A stretch of 64,000 bases of DNA. Source: Bacillota bacterium. Lineage in GTDB: Bacteria > Bacillota > Clostridia > Oscillospirales > Ruminococcaceae. A program made the position numbers and the translations under genes. The notes beneath the pieces were generated by a model. The model was not told where the DNA came from and did not search any database. It saw only the letters and a program-made list of their open reading frames with translations. Location of the stretch: contig JAEZVA010000032.1 in NCBI GenBank assembly GCA_023443315.1, positions 1 through 64,000 of the forward strand, given 5' to 3'. The number at the start of each line of letters is the position of its first letter. Position 1 is the first letter of the stretch. Shown piece after piece: positions 7,796 through 17,796 of this stretch.

Positions 7796-8665
7796 ATGTC
7801 ATTTGAGATTGTTACCGATTCTTCCAGCAACCTGACCGATGAATTGATTGAGAAATATAAACTGCACATTCTCTCTTTGATGTTTCGTGTAAACGGCAAG
7901 GAATATTACAGCTACGAAAAAGGTAAGAAAACCGAGCTAAAACAGTTTTATACCATGATGCGCAACAAAGAAGAGATTACCACAACATTGATTGATATCA
8001 ATACATGTACGCCCATCTTTGAGGAAATCCTAAAACAGGGCAACGATCTTTTGTACATCGGCTTTTCTTCGGCACTAAGCGGCAGCTTCCAGGCTGCGTC
8101 AATGGTTTTGGAAGACTTAAAAAGCACCTATCCCGACCGAACAATCTTATCCGTCGATACCTTAGGCGCTTCGCTGGGTGAAGGTCTTTTGGTTTACCAT
8201 GCTGCAAAGCTGCGTGAACAGGGCAAGAATATTAACGAGGTTTACAACTGGGTTTTGGATAACCGACTTCACCTGTGCCACTGGTTTACGGTAGACGACC
8301 TGTTTTTTCTGAAACGCGGTGGTCGCGTGTCGGGCAGTGCCGCAGTATTGGGTACCATTTTGGGTGTAAAACCGATTATGCACATGGATAACGAGGGTCG
8401 TCTTATCCTGGTTGAAAAGGCGCGCGGGCGCAAGCGTTCGCTGGACACACTGATTGACCGCATGCAGAAAACTGCCATCGAGCCGCAAAATCAGACGGTA
8501 TTTATTACACATGGCGATTGTATTGAGGACGCCGAGTACGTTGCCACGCAGATTAAACAGCGGTTTCGTGTTAAAGATGTACTGATTAACTACGTTGACC
8601 CAGTTATCGGTGCTCACTCTGGTCCTGGAACCATAGCGCTGTTCTTTTTGGGCACCGAGCGATAG
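7796..8665 (+). CDS. DegV family protein (fatty-acid binding)
   Basis: 289 residues. Typical DegV start FEIVTDSSSNLTDELIEKY, then IGFSSALSGSFQAA and SVDTLGASLGEGLLVYHAAKL, and the C-terminal VIGAHSGPGTIALFF. Family members bind a fatty acid in a deep cleft, and some (FakB) hand it to the kinase FakA; no fakA is visible here, so the partner is unknown. The start ATG at 7796 follows GGGGG at suitable distance. The SGNH hydrolase gene follows by 36 bases and is probably in the same operon. Confidence 0.92.
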   Translation: MSFEIVTDSSSNLTDELIEKYKLHILSLMFRVNGKEYYSYEKGKKTELKQFYTMMRNKEEITTTLIDINTCTPIFEEILKQGNDLLYIGFSSALSGSFQAASMVLEDLKSTYPDRTILSVDTLGASLGEGLLVYHAAKLREQGKNINEVYNWVLDNRLHLCHWFTVDDLFFLKRGGRVSGSAAVLGTILGVKPIMHMDNEGRLILVEKARGRKRSLDTLIDRMQKTAIEPQNQTVFITHGDCIEDAEYVATQIKQRFRVKDVLINYVDPVIGAHSGPGTIALFFLGTER

Positions 8666-8701
8666 GATGAAATTCTCTTTATTAAGAAGGAGGGGCGCGG
8701 A

Positions 8702-9421
8702 TTGAACATCGCAAAACAGATACAGATATACGGCGATTCCATTATGAAGGGCATCCTTCTTGATAAGGAAACCAACCGATATTACCCCATGAAGCAGAGC
8801 GATGAACAACAGCTTTACACGAACCTAGGGCTTGTTGTAAATAATCGCTCCAAGTTTGGGTGTACCATTGAAAAAGGGCAACAGCTGCTCACGCGTGCTA
8901 TGGAAAAGGGACTCGATTGCGATTTCGTACTGCTTGAGTATGGCGGAAACGACTGCGATTATAATTGGGATCAGGTTGCACAAGCCCCCGATGCAACCCA
9001 TGAACCACACACCCCCTTTAAGCGGTTTGAAGAAATCTACCGAAGCATGCTTACCTCTATTAAGCATAGCGGCATTACCCCTGTTGTGATGTCCCTGCCA
9101 CCGATAGACGGAGAGCGATATTTTCGCTGGATTACGCGAAATGGTCTCAGCGCACAGAACATCCTGCGTTTCTTGGGTGATGTGCAGATGATTTATCGAT
9201 ATCAAGAGATGTATTCCCTGGCTGCCACCAAGCTTGCTTATGAGACAGGCTCGCTGTACGTGGATGTTCGTTCCGCGTTTTTGGATAAGCGAAGCTACAA
9301 GAATACACTCATTTGCGAAGACGGCATTCACCCAAACGAGAACGGGCATCGTTTAATCGTAAACGAACTTACGAGGTTCGCAACCGAAAACTTGGATAAG
9401 TTTAGTAATTCCTGCGCATAA
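8702..9421 (+). CDS. SGNH/GDSL-family hydrolase
   Basis: 239 residues with the SGNH blocks: block I IYGDSIMKG (Ser nucleophile), block III GGNDCDYNW and block V DGIHPNENGH with Asp and His of the triad. Expected activity is esterase, lipase or carbohydrate deacetylase; the natural substrate cannot be told. No signal peptide is visible, so it is probably cytoplasmic. The start is a TTG eight bases after AGGAGG. Its position behind degV hints at lipid or acyl metabolism (inference). A strong terminator follows. Confidence 0.87.
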   Translation: MNIAKQIQIYGDSIMKGILLDKETNRYYPMKQSDEQQLYTNLGLVVNNRSKFGCTIEKGQQLLTRAMEKGLDCDFVLLEYGGNDCDYNWDQVAQAPDATHEPHTPFKRFEEIYRSMLTSIKHSGITPVVMSLPPIDGERYFRWITRNGLSAQNILRFLGDVQMIYRYQEMYSLAATKLAYETGSLYVDVRSAFLDKRSYKNTLICEDGIHPNENGHRLIVNELTRFATENLDKFSNSCA

Positions 9422-9442
9422 AAACTTAGAAATTAACGATTA

Positions 9443-9472
9443 AGGCGGGGTGCATCTTCACCCCGCCTTTTT
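9443..9472 (+). terminator. Terminator after SGNH hydrolase
   Basis: AGGCGGGGTG and CACCCCGCCT form a 10-bp stem with a 6-base loop, followed by TTTTT. Confidence 0.9.
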
Positions 9473-9581
9473 GTCGCGTACCAACGATAGGTACATTCGT
9501 ATTATACAACGCGCCACTGCAGTATATATAGGGGCAAGTGCGATACACCTCACCTTCTATAGTCCTTTTCTCCTTACACTC

Positions 9582-10616
9582 CTAAAAGCATCTGCCCTCA
9601 TGGTTAATCGGGCAGGTCGCAGACTTATCACACTGGTAGCAGATCTCATTCTTAAGCGGCTTATCATCAAAATAATCCTTTAGATTATCGAGAGTGGTTT
9701 TTGCGATGTTTTTGAGCGCCTCCTGTGTTAAAAACGCCTGATGGGAGGTAACAATGACATTGGGCATAGAAACCAGCCTTGCAAGGGTGTCATCCTGCAT
9801 CACCGTGTTGGAAAAATCCTCAAAGAATAGCTCAGACTCCTCCTCGTAAACATCCAGTCCCGCTCCGCCAACCTTGCCGCTCTTGATGGCTTCAATCAGT
9901 GCCTCGCTGTCAACCAGTGCGCCCCTTGAGGTATTGATGATGTAAACACCGTCACGCATCAGTGAAAACGCCTGCTTGTTAATTACATGATGGGTCTCTT
10001 TGGTCAACGGGCAGTGCAGCGAGATGATATCGGACTCGGCGAACAGTTTTTCAAGCGATACATAGTCTATCCCCTTGTCCTTCAAGGGGTAAGGATCGTA
10101 CGCAAGCACGCGCATGCCAAAGCCTTTGCAGATATCGATGAACACCTGTCCAATCTTACCCGTGCCGATTACCCCGACGGTTTTTCCATACAGGTCAAAG
10201 CCGGTAAGGCCGTTTAAGCTAAAGTTGTAGTCGCGGGTGCGGATATAGGCACGGTGAATGTGCCGGTTAAGGGTAAGCAACAAAGCCACAGCATGCTCTG
10301 CAACGGCATAGGGCGAGTAAGCGGGCACACGCACCACATGCACCTTGCCAAACGCTGATTGAAAGTCTACATTGTTGTAGCCCGCACTGCGAAGCGCAAT
10401 GATATGGATGCCCTTTTCGTTTAGAAAGTCAAGCACCTGCGCGTTAATATCGTCGTTGACAAACGCAACCACTGCGTCGCTACCCGCAGCCATGGTGGCA
10501 GTGTCTTCATTGAGCTTGTTTTCATAGTACTTTATCTTAAAGCCATGCTCGTCCTTTAATTGGTCAAACCAGATCTTGTCGTAGGGCTTTGCATCAAAAA
10601 AAGCTATTTTTTTCAT
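9582..10616 (-). CDS. D-lactate dehydrogenase-type 2-hydroxyacid dehydrogenase with Cys-rich tail
   Basis: 344 residues of the D-isomer 2-hydroxyacid dehydrogenase family, closest in style to fermentative D-LDH (pyruvate + NADH to D-lactate). NAD site GVIGTGKIG (148-156), catalytic Arg231 (INTSRGALVD), Glu near 258-260 (DVYEEE) and His292 (VTSHQAF) are present; RSAGYNNVD is typical of LdhA. The last 20 residues form an extra tail with Cys326, Cys329, Cys335 and Cys343 (pattern CX2CX5CX7C), which classical LdhA lacks as far as I recall. Single gene, good upstream spacing, AT-rich promoter region at 10617-10770. Confidence 0.9.
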   Translation of the reverse strand: MKKIAFFDAKPYDKIWFDQLKDEHGFKIKYYENKLNEDTATMAAGSDAVVAFVNDDINAQVLDFLNEKGIHIIALRSAGYNNVDFQSAFGKVHVVRVPAYSPYAVAEHAVALLLTLNRHIHRAYIRTRDYNFSLNGLTGFDLYGKTVGVIGTGKIGQVFIDICKGFGMRVLAYDPYPLKDKGIDYVSLEKLFAESDIISLHCPLTKETHHVINKQAFSLMRDGVYIINTSRGALVDSEALIEAIKSGKVGGAGLDVYEEESELFFEDFSNTVMQDDTLARLVSMPNVIVTSHQAFLTQEALKNIAKTTLDNLKDYFDDKPLKNEICYQCDKSATCPINHEGRCF

Positions 10617-10773
10617 AGTAGACCTTCCTTTTCTGTATTAAAAACATCTGTCCATGCATCGATAGCAGATTTTTTATATTATATAATAATATATTATACC
10701 GAATCTGTAACAAAAACACATTACTTTTTTATCCTTATTTCCACATAATTTTAGTCAATCCTATTTTCCTCAA

Positions 10774-11637
10774 CTACGCTAGCATTGTACGCAAAACGGG
10801 CAGCATGTTTTTTGTTGCCTCATACCCGGCCTGCATACACCTCGTCATGTGCGAAAAATCAAGAAACTTTGCATTATCAGGCAGCTTTGGCTTTAGCAAC
10901 ACGCGCTCACCTGTAGAGCTGCATTGTCGCAGCCTGCGCCCCATAATGGACAGGGAATGCGAGGCTATTTCAATAATATTCTCATCCTCCGGCGGCTCGT
11001 AGTCTTCCGAGATATCTACCGCAAGGATATTTGTCTCCCCCGCTGCGGCAAGCAGTGAAACAGGCAGGTTGTCGGTTAAGCCGCCGTCTAGCAGCATCAG
11101 CTTACCCGATTTACGCGGACGAAACGCAATCGGAACCGCTGCCGACGCGCAGCATGCCTCGGCAAGCAGGACATCGTCGCGCCATATCACATCGGTAATG
11201 GCAGGTTTACCTGCTGCACGATTGGTATACACCACGGTTCGGGCGCTAACCATATCCACAGCAGGGATAACAATAGGCAGGCTTACATCACGCATTGTTT
11301 TGCCGCTTGTGTAATGGGATAGGAAGTCGTACATCTTTTCGCCCTTCATAAGTCCGATCAAGGTCAGCTCACGTCTAGTTACGAGCTGGTACAACCCACG
11401 TAGTATTCCTATGTAATCAACATCCATCAGTTGTTTTCCGTTGTGCACCAGATGGTACACCATCTGCTTTAGCATAAGCGGTTCAACCCCTGCAGCATAC
11501 AATCCCCCGACAATCGCGCCTGCACTTGTGCCCGCCAACGAACGTGGAATAAAAGACGCTTCCTGCAGCGCAAGCAATACGCCAACATGCGCGGCCCCCC
11601 TCGTCCCCCCGCCCCCAAGTGCTAATCCAAAACCCAT
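10774..11637 (-). CDS. Patatin-like phospholipase family protein (RssA type)
   Basis: 287 residues. Oxyanion loop GGGGTRG (8-14), nucleophile GTSAG with Ser38, and the Asp of the dyad in DGG (184-186). This is the short bacterial patatin/RssA type, a probable acyl hydrolase of membrane lipids. No signal peptide is visible. RBS GGGGAGG precedes the ATG. It follows the chemoreceptor gene by about 100 bases on the same strand; a functional link is not evident. Confidence 0.9.
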   Translation of the reverse strand: MGFGLALGGGGTRGAAHVGVLLALQEASFIPRSLAGTSAGAIVGGLYAAGVEPLMLKQMVYHLVHNGKQLMDVDYIGILRGLYQLVTRRELTLIGLMKGEKMYDFLSHYTSGKTMRDVSLPIVIPAVDMVSARTVVYTNRAAGKPAITDVIWRDDVLLAEACCASAAVPIAFRPRKSGKLMLLDGGLTDNLPVSLLAAAGETNILAVDISEDYEPPEDENIIEIASHSLSIMGRRLRQCSSTGERVLLKPKLPDNAKFLDFSHMTRCMQAGYEATKNMLPVLRTMLA

Positions 11638-11741
11638 AAAAAAGTACCTCCCCGCATACGCATACCAGTCTAAACAGTAGCTCTGATATATTGTATGCCG
11701 AAAGGTACGGTAGGTTTATCGTACGAATCGCCCGATATGTA

Positions 11742-13697
11742 CTAGCGCAGCTGAAAGCCGGAGATGATGCTGTGAAGTGCCGCTGCCTGCGCAGATAGCT
11801 GCTCGCTAGCAGCCGCACTCTCTTCTGCTGTTGCAGAGTTGTTCTGAACGACCGCAGACACCTGTTCAATGCCGATAGAAATCTGCGTAATCGCAGTCGC
11901 TTGAGCCGATGAGGACTGGTCAATCTCGTGCATCGCCTGTTGGACAAGTGCGGCTTCCTCTTCTACCTGCCCGAGCTCCCGCGCCGTATTGACTACAATC
12001 TTGGCGCCGTCCTTAACCGCATTGCCGGAACGCTCAATTAACTCGGTGGTCTGCTTTACCGCATCCGCGGATTTAGAGGCAAGGTTGCGCACCTCATCCG
12101 CCACAACTGCAAACCCCTTGCCCGCCGCACCCGCTCTTGCCGCCTCTACCGCAGCGTTTAGGGCTAGGATGTTGGTTTGGAACGCGATATCGTTGATTAT
12201 CTTTATTATCTTACTAATCTCGCTTGAGGACTGGGAGATGTTATCCATAGCCTCTTGCAAACGCTGCATCTCCTCATTGCTTCTGCGAACCCCATCGCCT
12301 GCCTTTTGCGCGTATTCAGCCGCGTGACGAACGTTTTGAGCGTTCTGCCGAATGTTCTCGGATACTTCAACTATTGAGGCGCTCAACTGCTGAATTGCGC
12401 TTGCCTGCTCGGTGGCGCCCTGCGAAAGGCTTTGCGACGCACCTGCAATATGGTTGGAACCTGCATTTACCTCGCTGCCTGACGCGCTGATGCGCTGCAT
12501 GATATCATTGAGACCATTCAGGATGGTGTTAAGCGCTTCGCGAATCGGTCTAAAATCGCCGACATAATCCTGTGTAATCTCGGACGAAATATCCGCCTGT
12601 GAAATTTTAAGTAGCTGCTCGGAGATATCGCTGATATAAAGCTTTAACGTGTCCCCAATCGAAGCCAAGGAACGTGAAAGCTGACCGATTTCATCCTGCT
12701 GAGGATATGTGGTGTGCTGAACGGCAAGATTTCCTGCGGCAATCTCGTTTGCCGCCAGGGCCATTTCGCGAAGCGGATTAGAAACAACCTTCTTAACAAT
12801 GATTAACGTCACAAAGAGAAGAACCATGGTAATTACCGCAATAATCCCGAAGACTATTAGGATGATTCTCCGTTCTTCTGCCCGAATCTCTGCCAACGGC
12901 TTACCAGCGAACACAATACCAATTGCGTCACCATTTGGCCCTATAAGCGGCTCATAAACCGTATAATACGGCTGACCTAGTATTGCCGCCTCACCGTGGT
13001 AGACCTCGTTGTTAAGCACCACCTGCGCGATTTTCGGGTCAAGTTTTGTGCCAACCTGCCTGACATTATCAATCATTATCGTTGTATTGATTCGCTCGTC
13101 ACCCAAAAAGATGGTGAAGTCGCAGCCCGTCATTAACTTTAAGTTATCGACTAGCTCCTCGTTTGTCAGATTGTAGCCGGTAGATACAACTCCAACCACT
13201 TCACCAGAACTGTTTTTAACCGGAGAAGCGGAGCGGATAGAGAGCTTTATCTCGGTGCCCTCTTCAATAAAGGTGGCTGTTTCACCTGCCATCGCGGCAG
13301 AGATGTTGCTTTGGTAGACCAGAGAATCACCCGATTTGTCGCTGTGTCCGCGAACCAAAACAACCCCGTTTTCGTCCAGCACCGTTATAAAATCTACATC
13401 GCCAAATTGTTCTTGTTTGAGCTCAGTAATACGCGCTTTGATACGAGCTGCCTGCCCGGTTTCTACCGCCTTTATCAGCTGATCATCCCCGGCAATTGCA
13501 ACCGAAAATTCAAGTGATTTGCTTTGCTTTTCATTTGACTCATACGCAAATGCTTGTACTGCTGTATCTGTTTGTTTTTGAAATATCGAGTTAACAATAA
13601 TCCTGTTTCCTATATACAAAAGTGATACTGCGACCAGGGCGGTAATTGCGATACTTGCCAGCGCCAATACTGCTAATTTAGAACCAACTGTCTTCAT
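11742..13697 (-). CDS. Methyl-accepting chemotaxis protein with extracellular Cache-type sensor
   Basis: 651 residues. TM1 at about 7-29, an extracellular domain of about 250 residues resembling single Cache (sCache_3-like) domains, TM2 at about 280-303, HAMP at about 305-360, a linker, then the MCP signalling coiled coil with the conserved hairpin tip ([19 protein letters not shown] and [13 protein letters not shown]). It should bind a small extracellular ligand and signal to CheA. Cheless neighbourhood: no flagellar or che genes are seen nearby. The AraC-type response regulator upstream may be regulated together with it. Confidence 0.93.
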   Translation of the reverse strand: MKTVGSKLAVLALASIAITALVAVSLLYIGNRIIVNSIFQKQTDTAVQAFAYESNEKQSKSLEFSVAIAGDDQLIKAVETGQAARIKARITELKQEQFGDVDFITVLDENGVVLVRGHSDKSGDSLVYQSNISAAMAGETATFIEEGTEIKLSIRSASPVKNSSGEVVGVVSTGYNLTNEELVDNLKLMTGCDFTIFLGDERINTTIMIDNVRQVGTKLDPKIAQVVLNNEVYHGEAAILGQPYYTVYEPLIGPNGDAIGIVFAGKPLAEIRAEERRIILIVFGIIAVITMVLLFVTLIIVKKVVSNPLREMALAANEIAAGNLAVQHTTYPQQDEIGQLSRSLASIGDTLKLYISDISEQLLKISQADISSEITQDYVGDFRPIREALNTILNGLNDIMQRISASGSEVNAGSNHIAGASQSLSQGATEQASAIQQLSASIVEVSENIRQNAQNVRHAAEYAQKAGDGVRRSNEEMQRLQEAMDNISQSSSEISKIIKIINDIAFQTNILALNAAVEAARAGAAGKGFAVVADEVRNLASKSADAVKQTTELIERSGNAVKDGAKIVVNTARELGQVEEEAALVQQAMHEIDQSSSAQATAITQISIGIEQVSAVVQNNSATAEESAAASEQLSAQAAALHSIISGFQLR

Positions 13698-13770
13698 ACC
13701 TTTGCTCTCCTCGTTGCTGTAATCTGGATAACAATACTTGCAATATCATACTCGTTTTTAATAAAATTAA

Positions 13771-13811
13771 CAATGCTGTATTATAAACATTATAGTTTAA
13801 ATACAGCATTG
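13771..13811 (-). terminator. Hairpin between response regulator and chemoreceptor genes
   Basis: CAATGCTGTAT and ATACAGCATTG are perfect 11-base complements with a 19-base AT-rich loop. On the minus strand TTAATTTTATT follows, so it could end the response-regulator transcript. Confidence 0.6.
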
Positions 13812-13845
13812 CTACTATGTTTTATGTTCGGATTATTTGTCAATT

Positions 13846-14934
13846 TTATGTTTTATTTACCTGTCCTGGTGTTGTTCCCCAGTATTTTTTGTAAATTTTT
13901 GAGAAGTACACAAAATCTTTGTAGCCCAGCATAGAGGCAACTTCTTTTGTTTTTAAATGCTTTTCCATAATAATATTACGCGCCTTTTCCATCTTCACCC
14001 TGGTCAGGTACTCGGTGATGGCGCACCCTGTTTTGGATTTAAACAATTCACTCAGGTAGGTTTTACTGATATATAGCTTTTCCGACAGGCTCTCGAGGGA
14101 TAGCTCCTTATCAAGGTTTACGGTAACATAATCGGCAAGTCGGCGAATGGTGGGGTTTTCAATGTGCTTGAGCGCGAGATTTCGCATACTACCACATAGG
14201 GTTTCGGTAATCTGTACCGACATAGCGGTCAGAGCGTCAATATCCGCGTATTCGCCTGCACTCAATTCAAGTAGTTCCTGCTGTGACAAAAACTGATGCA
14301 GCCAATTATTTTGGTAAAACACCTTGCAGATGATCTCATGCATGCTGCGGCAGATGATAAAGGATACCTTGTAGTAGTCATCATCCAGCGCGCGACGTGT
14401 CTGGTTAATCATCAAAACGGTTTCTTCGCTCGCCTCTTCAAAGCCTATTCCGATATGGGTTACAAGCTGCGAGATCTGTGCCTTGGGGTAATAGTGCCCC
14501 ACCTTGTCAAGCACAATACGGACAAGGTTATCCATGTGCTCACGACTCAGCTTTCTTTCATCTAGATAGGTTTTCGCTCTTTGCAATAAATCTTCAAACC
14601 GCTGATCCTCAACGGGTTTGACCAGATAATCAAACGCGCCGAACGCCAAGCTTTGTCTTGCCATATGCGCATCGGTGCGTGAACCAAACAAAACAACGGC
14701 ATCTGCCATGTTCTTCTTTTTTATATCTTTTAACAACGTCATCCCGCCCATGTCAGAGATGCAAACATCGCACATAACAAGGTCTACGGGGTTGTGCATC
14801 AAATACTCCAATGCGTCGGGAATAGACTTGGTGCGACATGCAATGTTAAAGCACCCCAGATTCTCCCACGCCTCCATTGCACATATCGTTTCACTTTCCT
14901 TTTTGGTCTTAAAAACAAGCAACACATTATACAC
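13846..14934 (-). CDS. Response regulator with AraC-type DNA-binding domain and degenerate receiver
   Basis: 362 residues of YesN-like layout: receiver (1-120), middle region (about 130-255), and two AraC helix-turn-helix motifs at the C-terminus (LSEKLYISKTYLSELFKSKTG... and KEVASMLGYKDFVYFSKIYKK). The receiver keeps a phospho-acceptor candidate Asp56, Ser85 and Lys106, but at the end of the first beta strand, where nearly all receivers have an acidic pair, it reads VLLVFKTKK, so the Mg2+-binding acids are missing. No histidine kinase is adjacent. It may be phosphorylation-independent. Promoter region upstream is AT-rich with no clear consensus. Confidence 0.88.
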   Translation of the reverse strand: MYNVLLVFKTKKESETICAMEAWENLGCFNIACRTKSIPDALEYLMHNPVDLVMCDVCISDMGGMTLLKDIKKKNMADAVVLFGSRTDAHMARQSLAFGAFDYLVKPVEDQRFEDLLQRAKTYLDERKLSREHMDNLVRIVLDKVGHYYPKAQISQLVTHIGIGFEEASEETVLMINQTRRALDDDYYKVSFIICRSMHEIICKVFYQNNWLHQFLSQQELLELSAGEYADIDALTAMSVQITETLCGSMRNLALKHIENPTIRRLADYVTVNLDKELSLESLSEKLYISKTYLSELFKSKTGCAITEYLTRVKMEKARNIIMEKHLKTKEVASMLGYKDFVYFSKIYKKYWGTTPGQVNKT

Positions 14935-15312
14935 GAATTCCTATATCTCCATTCCGCTTCTAATCAACATACAAGCCCATTGACTATAAGATAATTTATC
15001 GCAACCATCGCGCCAGAATGTCAAACACCATTGACATATATAAGCTAAGTTACTAAATCTTTCATTTATTGCTGCTTCGTAGTTAATTTGACAAAATAAC
15101 AATTAACAGTTAAAAATAACACCTAATTATATCTAGTATGCTATTCATAAACAAATATATATTAACAAAATAATGCCATGTACGCAATACTCCAAAAATA
15201 AACAAACATTAATTGGTACTATGTTACCATATATATTTCTTACCTTCATAAAGGCAAGGCTGTATGGTTTTCGCCAAACAGCCTTGCATCGGTTAATATA
15301 TCTTGATAAATC
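14935..15312. other. 378-base gap between nfnB end and response-regulator start
   Basis: Very AT-rich. It holds one hairpin (15254-15287) near the nfnB end, and presumably the response-regulator promoter. I see no open frame with a ribosome-binding site. Confidence 0.5.
15254..15287 (-). terminator. Hairpin downstream of nfnB
   Basis: GCAAGGCTGT and ACAGCCTTGC are perfect 10-base complements. The following minus-strand sequence (CTTTATG) has a poor T-run, so termination may be partial. Confidence 0.6.
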
Positions 15313-16710
15313 TTATATGCCCTTTGCCTTCTTAATGTACTCATCAATGGCGGTCGCCGCGTTTTTGCCCGAACCCATCGCAAGAATAACGGTAGCGGCG
15401 CCGGTTACAGCGTCTCCTCCTGCGTACACACCCTCGCGTGAGGTCAGCCCAGAATCATCCTTTGTTACAATACAGCCGTAACGGTTTGTCTCAAGCCCCT
15501 GTGTGGTGTTTCGAATCAGTGGGTTTGGAGATGTTCCAATCGACATGATGACACTGTCCACATCCAGTATAAACTCGGAGTCTTTTTTCTCAATAGGGCT
15601 GCGTCTGCCCGAAGCATCCGGCTCTCCAAGCTCCATCTCAACGCATTTCATCCCGTTTACAAACCCCTGCTCATCGCCCATTATCTCTAGCGGATTTGTG
15701 AGCACATTGAAGATGATGCCCTCCTCCTTGGCGTGTTCGACCTCTTCATGTCGCGCAGGCATCTCCGCTTCGGAACGCCGATAAACAATGTACACCTTCT
15801 CCGCACCAAGACGCTTTGCACAGCGCGCGGCATCCATTGCGACATTACCCCCGCCGACAACCGCTACGCTTTTTGCACGCTGAATCGGGGTTTGGGTGCT
15901 GTCTTTGTACGCCTTCATCAGGTTCACACGGGTCAAAAACTCGTTGGCTGAGTATACTCCTTTGAGGTTTTCCCCCTTTATGCGCATAAATCGAGGAAGC
16001 CCGGCACCCGAGCCGATGAACACGGCTTCATAACCCATGTCGAACAGCTCATCAATCGAAAGCACCTTGCCAATTACCATGTTAGTACTAATGGTTACGC
16101 CGATAGCCTTGAGATTTTCAATCTCCTGCCCCACAATCTCTTTGGGAAGCCGAAACTGCGGTATTCCGTAAACCAATACGCCACCAGCCATATGCAGGGC
16201 CTCAAACACGGTGACCTCGTAGCCCATTTTTGCAAGATCGCCGGCACAGGTAAGCCCTGCGGGACCTGCGCCCACGACAGCAACCTTATGCCCATTCTTC
16301 TCGGGCATTGCCGGTTTTTCGGTGTTTTCTCGCATATGGTAATCCGCCACAAAGCGTTCCAGTCTGCCAATGGCAACAGGCTCGCCCTTTAAGCCGCGAA
16401 CACACAGCGCTTCGCACTGGGTCTCTTGCGGGCATACCCGACCGCACACCGCGGGCAGCGAGGTGGAACGATTGAGCACCTCATATGCTCCTTCAAAGTC
16501 ACGCTCCCTGACTTTCATTATAAAGCCGGGAATATCGATCGCAACGGGACAACCGCCTACACAGGGACGATGCTTGCAGTTTAAGCACCGCTCTGCTTCG
16601 TTTACCGCCTGATCCTCGGTGTAACCCAGCGCTACCTCATCAAAATTGCCGTTACGCACTGCGGCATCCTGCACCGACATAGGGTTTTTATCTGGCCTCA
16701 TATTCGGCAT
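15313..16710 (-). CDS. nfnB: NfnB, bifurcating ferredoxin:NADP+ oxidoreductase large subunit (GltD-like)
   Basis: 465 residues. N-terminal ferredoxin-like part with two [4Fe-4S] Cys sets (Cys42, 45, 50, 54 and Cys89, 93, 99, 103), then an FAD site AVVGAGPAGLTCAG (about 140-155) and an NADP site VAVVGGGNVAMDAA. Small subunits of glutamate synthase share this layout, but no large gltB is here; instead an NfnA-type gene lies 31 bases upstream, which identifies the pair as NADH-dependent reduced ferredoxin:NADP+ oxidoreductase. The enzyme bifurcates electrons of NADPH to ferredoxin and NAD+, or the reverse. RBS AAAGGAG is well placed. Confidence 0.92.
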   Translation of the reverse strand: MPNMRPDKNPMSVQDAAVRNGNFDEVALGYTEDQAVNEAERCLNCKHRPCVGGCPVAIDIPGFIMKVRERDFEGAYEVLNRSTSLPAVCGRVCPQETQCEALCVRGLKGEPVAIGRLERFVADYHMRENTEKPAMPEKNGHKVAVVGAGPAGLTCAGDLAKMGYEVTVFEALHMAGGVLVYGIPQFRLPKEIVGQEIENLKAIGVTISTNMVIGKVLSIDELFDMGYEAVFIGSGAGLPRFMRIKGENLKGVYSANEFLTRVNLMKAYKDSTQTPIQRAKSVAVVGGGNVAMDAARCAKRLGAEKVYIVYRRSEAEMPARHEEVEHAKEEGIIFNVLTNPLEIMGDEQGFVNGMKCVEMELGEPDASGRRSPIEKKDSEFILDVDSVIMSIGTSPNPLIRNTTQGLETNRYGCIVTKDDSGLTSREGVYAGGDAVTGAATVILAMGSGKNAATAIDEYIKKAKGI

Positions 16711-16741
16711 ACTTTTTAGCTCCTTTTATCCCTGTTTTAAA

Positions 16742-17584
16742 CTACTGGTTGTCCCCTACTTGGAACAAACTGCAAGCCTTATCGCGGCTATGTTCAAACG
16801 ACTTGTACATCGTACCGCGCTGCATTGCTTCGTCAAAATCCACCAGATGTCCGTCAAAGTCCGGTCCGTCCACACAGGCAAATTTGGTCTCTCCGCCAAC
16901 GGTAAGCCGGCATCCGCCGCACATACCAGTTCCGTCAATCATAACCGGATTCATACTGACTACCGTCTTAATCTCATATTCCTTTGTAAGCTTTGCGACA
17001 AATTTCATCATTACAAGCGGGCCGATGGCGATAACCTCGTCGTACTGCTCGCCCGATTCAATGAGTTCCTTTAGGGCGTCTGTAACTAGTCCCTTTGAAC
17101 CGTAAGAACCGTCGTCGGTTTTAATAATCAGCTTATCGCTGACACGCGAAAACTCGTTTTCAAGGATAACCAGCTCCTTGTTTCGAAAGCCTGTGATGGT
17201 ATGAACAACCGCGCCCATGTTATGCAACTTTTTCGCAATGGGATACGCAATTGCAGAGCCCACGCCGCCGCCCACAACAGCAACCCTTTTAAGCCCCTCC
17301 ACGTGGGAGGCAACGCCGAGTGGACCCACAAAATCATGGAGGCAGTCTCCCTCATTCAGTGCGTCCAGAGAGCGGGTTGTCGCACCCACTATCTGATAGA
17401 TGATAGTTACAGTTCCATCCTCCCGATTAAAATCAGCAATCGTAAGCGGAATGCGCTCTCCCTCATCATCCACACGAAGGATGATAAATTGACCTGGCTC
17501 TGCCTTTTTCGCAATGAGCGGCGCACTGATTTCCATCAGGCTAACCGTAGGGTTCAGTGCCACTTTTCTTACAATTTCATACAT
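16742..17584 (-). CDS. nfnA: NfnA, bifurcating ferredoxin:NADP+ oxidoreductase small subunit
   Basis: 280 residues of the dihydroorotate dehydrogenase electron-transfer (PyrK/SudB) family: FAD domain (PGQFIILRVDDEGERIPLTI), NAD domain (RVAVVGGGVGSAIAYPIAKK) and a C-terminal [2Fe-2S] site with Cys222, Cys225 and Cys237 (MCGGCR, FACVDGPDFD). It forms the small subunit of NfnAB together with the next gene. The other family possibility, PyrK, is unlikely since no pyrD is near and the partner is GltD-like. First gene of the operon. Confidence 0.92.
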   Translation of the reverse strand: MYEIVRKVALNPTVSLMEISAPLIAKKAEPGQFIILRVDDEGERIPLTIADFNREDGTVTIIYQIVGATTRSLDALNEGDCLHDFVGPLGVASHVEGLKRVAVVGGGVGSAIAYPIAKKLHNMGAVVHTITGFRNKELVILENEFSRVSDKLIIKTDDGSYGSKGLVTDALKELIESGEQYDEVIAIGPLVMMKFVAKLTKEYEIKTVVSMNPVMIDGTGMCGGCRLTVGGETKFACVDGPDFDGHLVDFDEAMQRGTMYKSFEHSRDKACSLFQVGDNQ

Positions 17585-17620
17585 AACCTATTTAATCCCC
17601 TGTCTATCCAAAATACTAAA

Positions 17621-17648
17621 AGAGAAGCTGTGATGTGGCAGCTTCTCT
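17621..17648 (-). terminator. Hairpin between ABC-F gene and nfnA
   Basis: AGAGAAGCTG and CAGCTTCTCT form a perfect 10-bp stem with an 8-base loop; on the minus strand TTTTAGTATTTT follows. It can end the ABC-F transcript before nfnA. Confidence 0.75.
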
Positions 17649-17796
17649 AGCTTTTGCGCTTGTTTTTTATTATAATATATTTTTCAATTCCTGTAAATGG
17701 TTCGTTCTAGCAATTTAACGGGTTATCACGCAAAAGTGTTCCGCTTTGTAATTCGACCTCGTGGTTAAGTGACATTGGTATAGAGTACAAACGTAG

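Noticed and set aside
15313..17584. Glutamate synthase small subunit plus PyrK
   Set aside because: No gltB or pyrD is near, and the adjacent order with both Fe-S patterns fits NfnAB.
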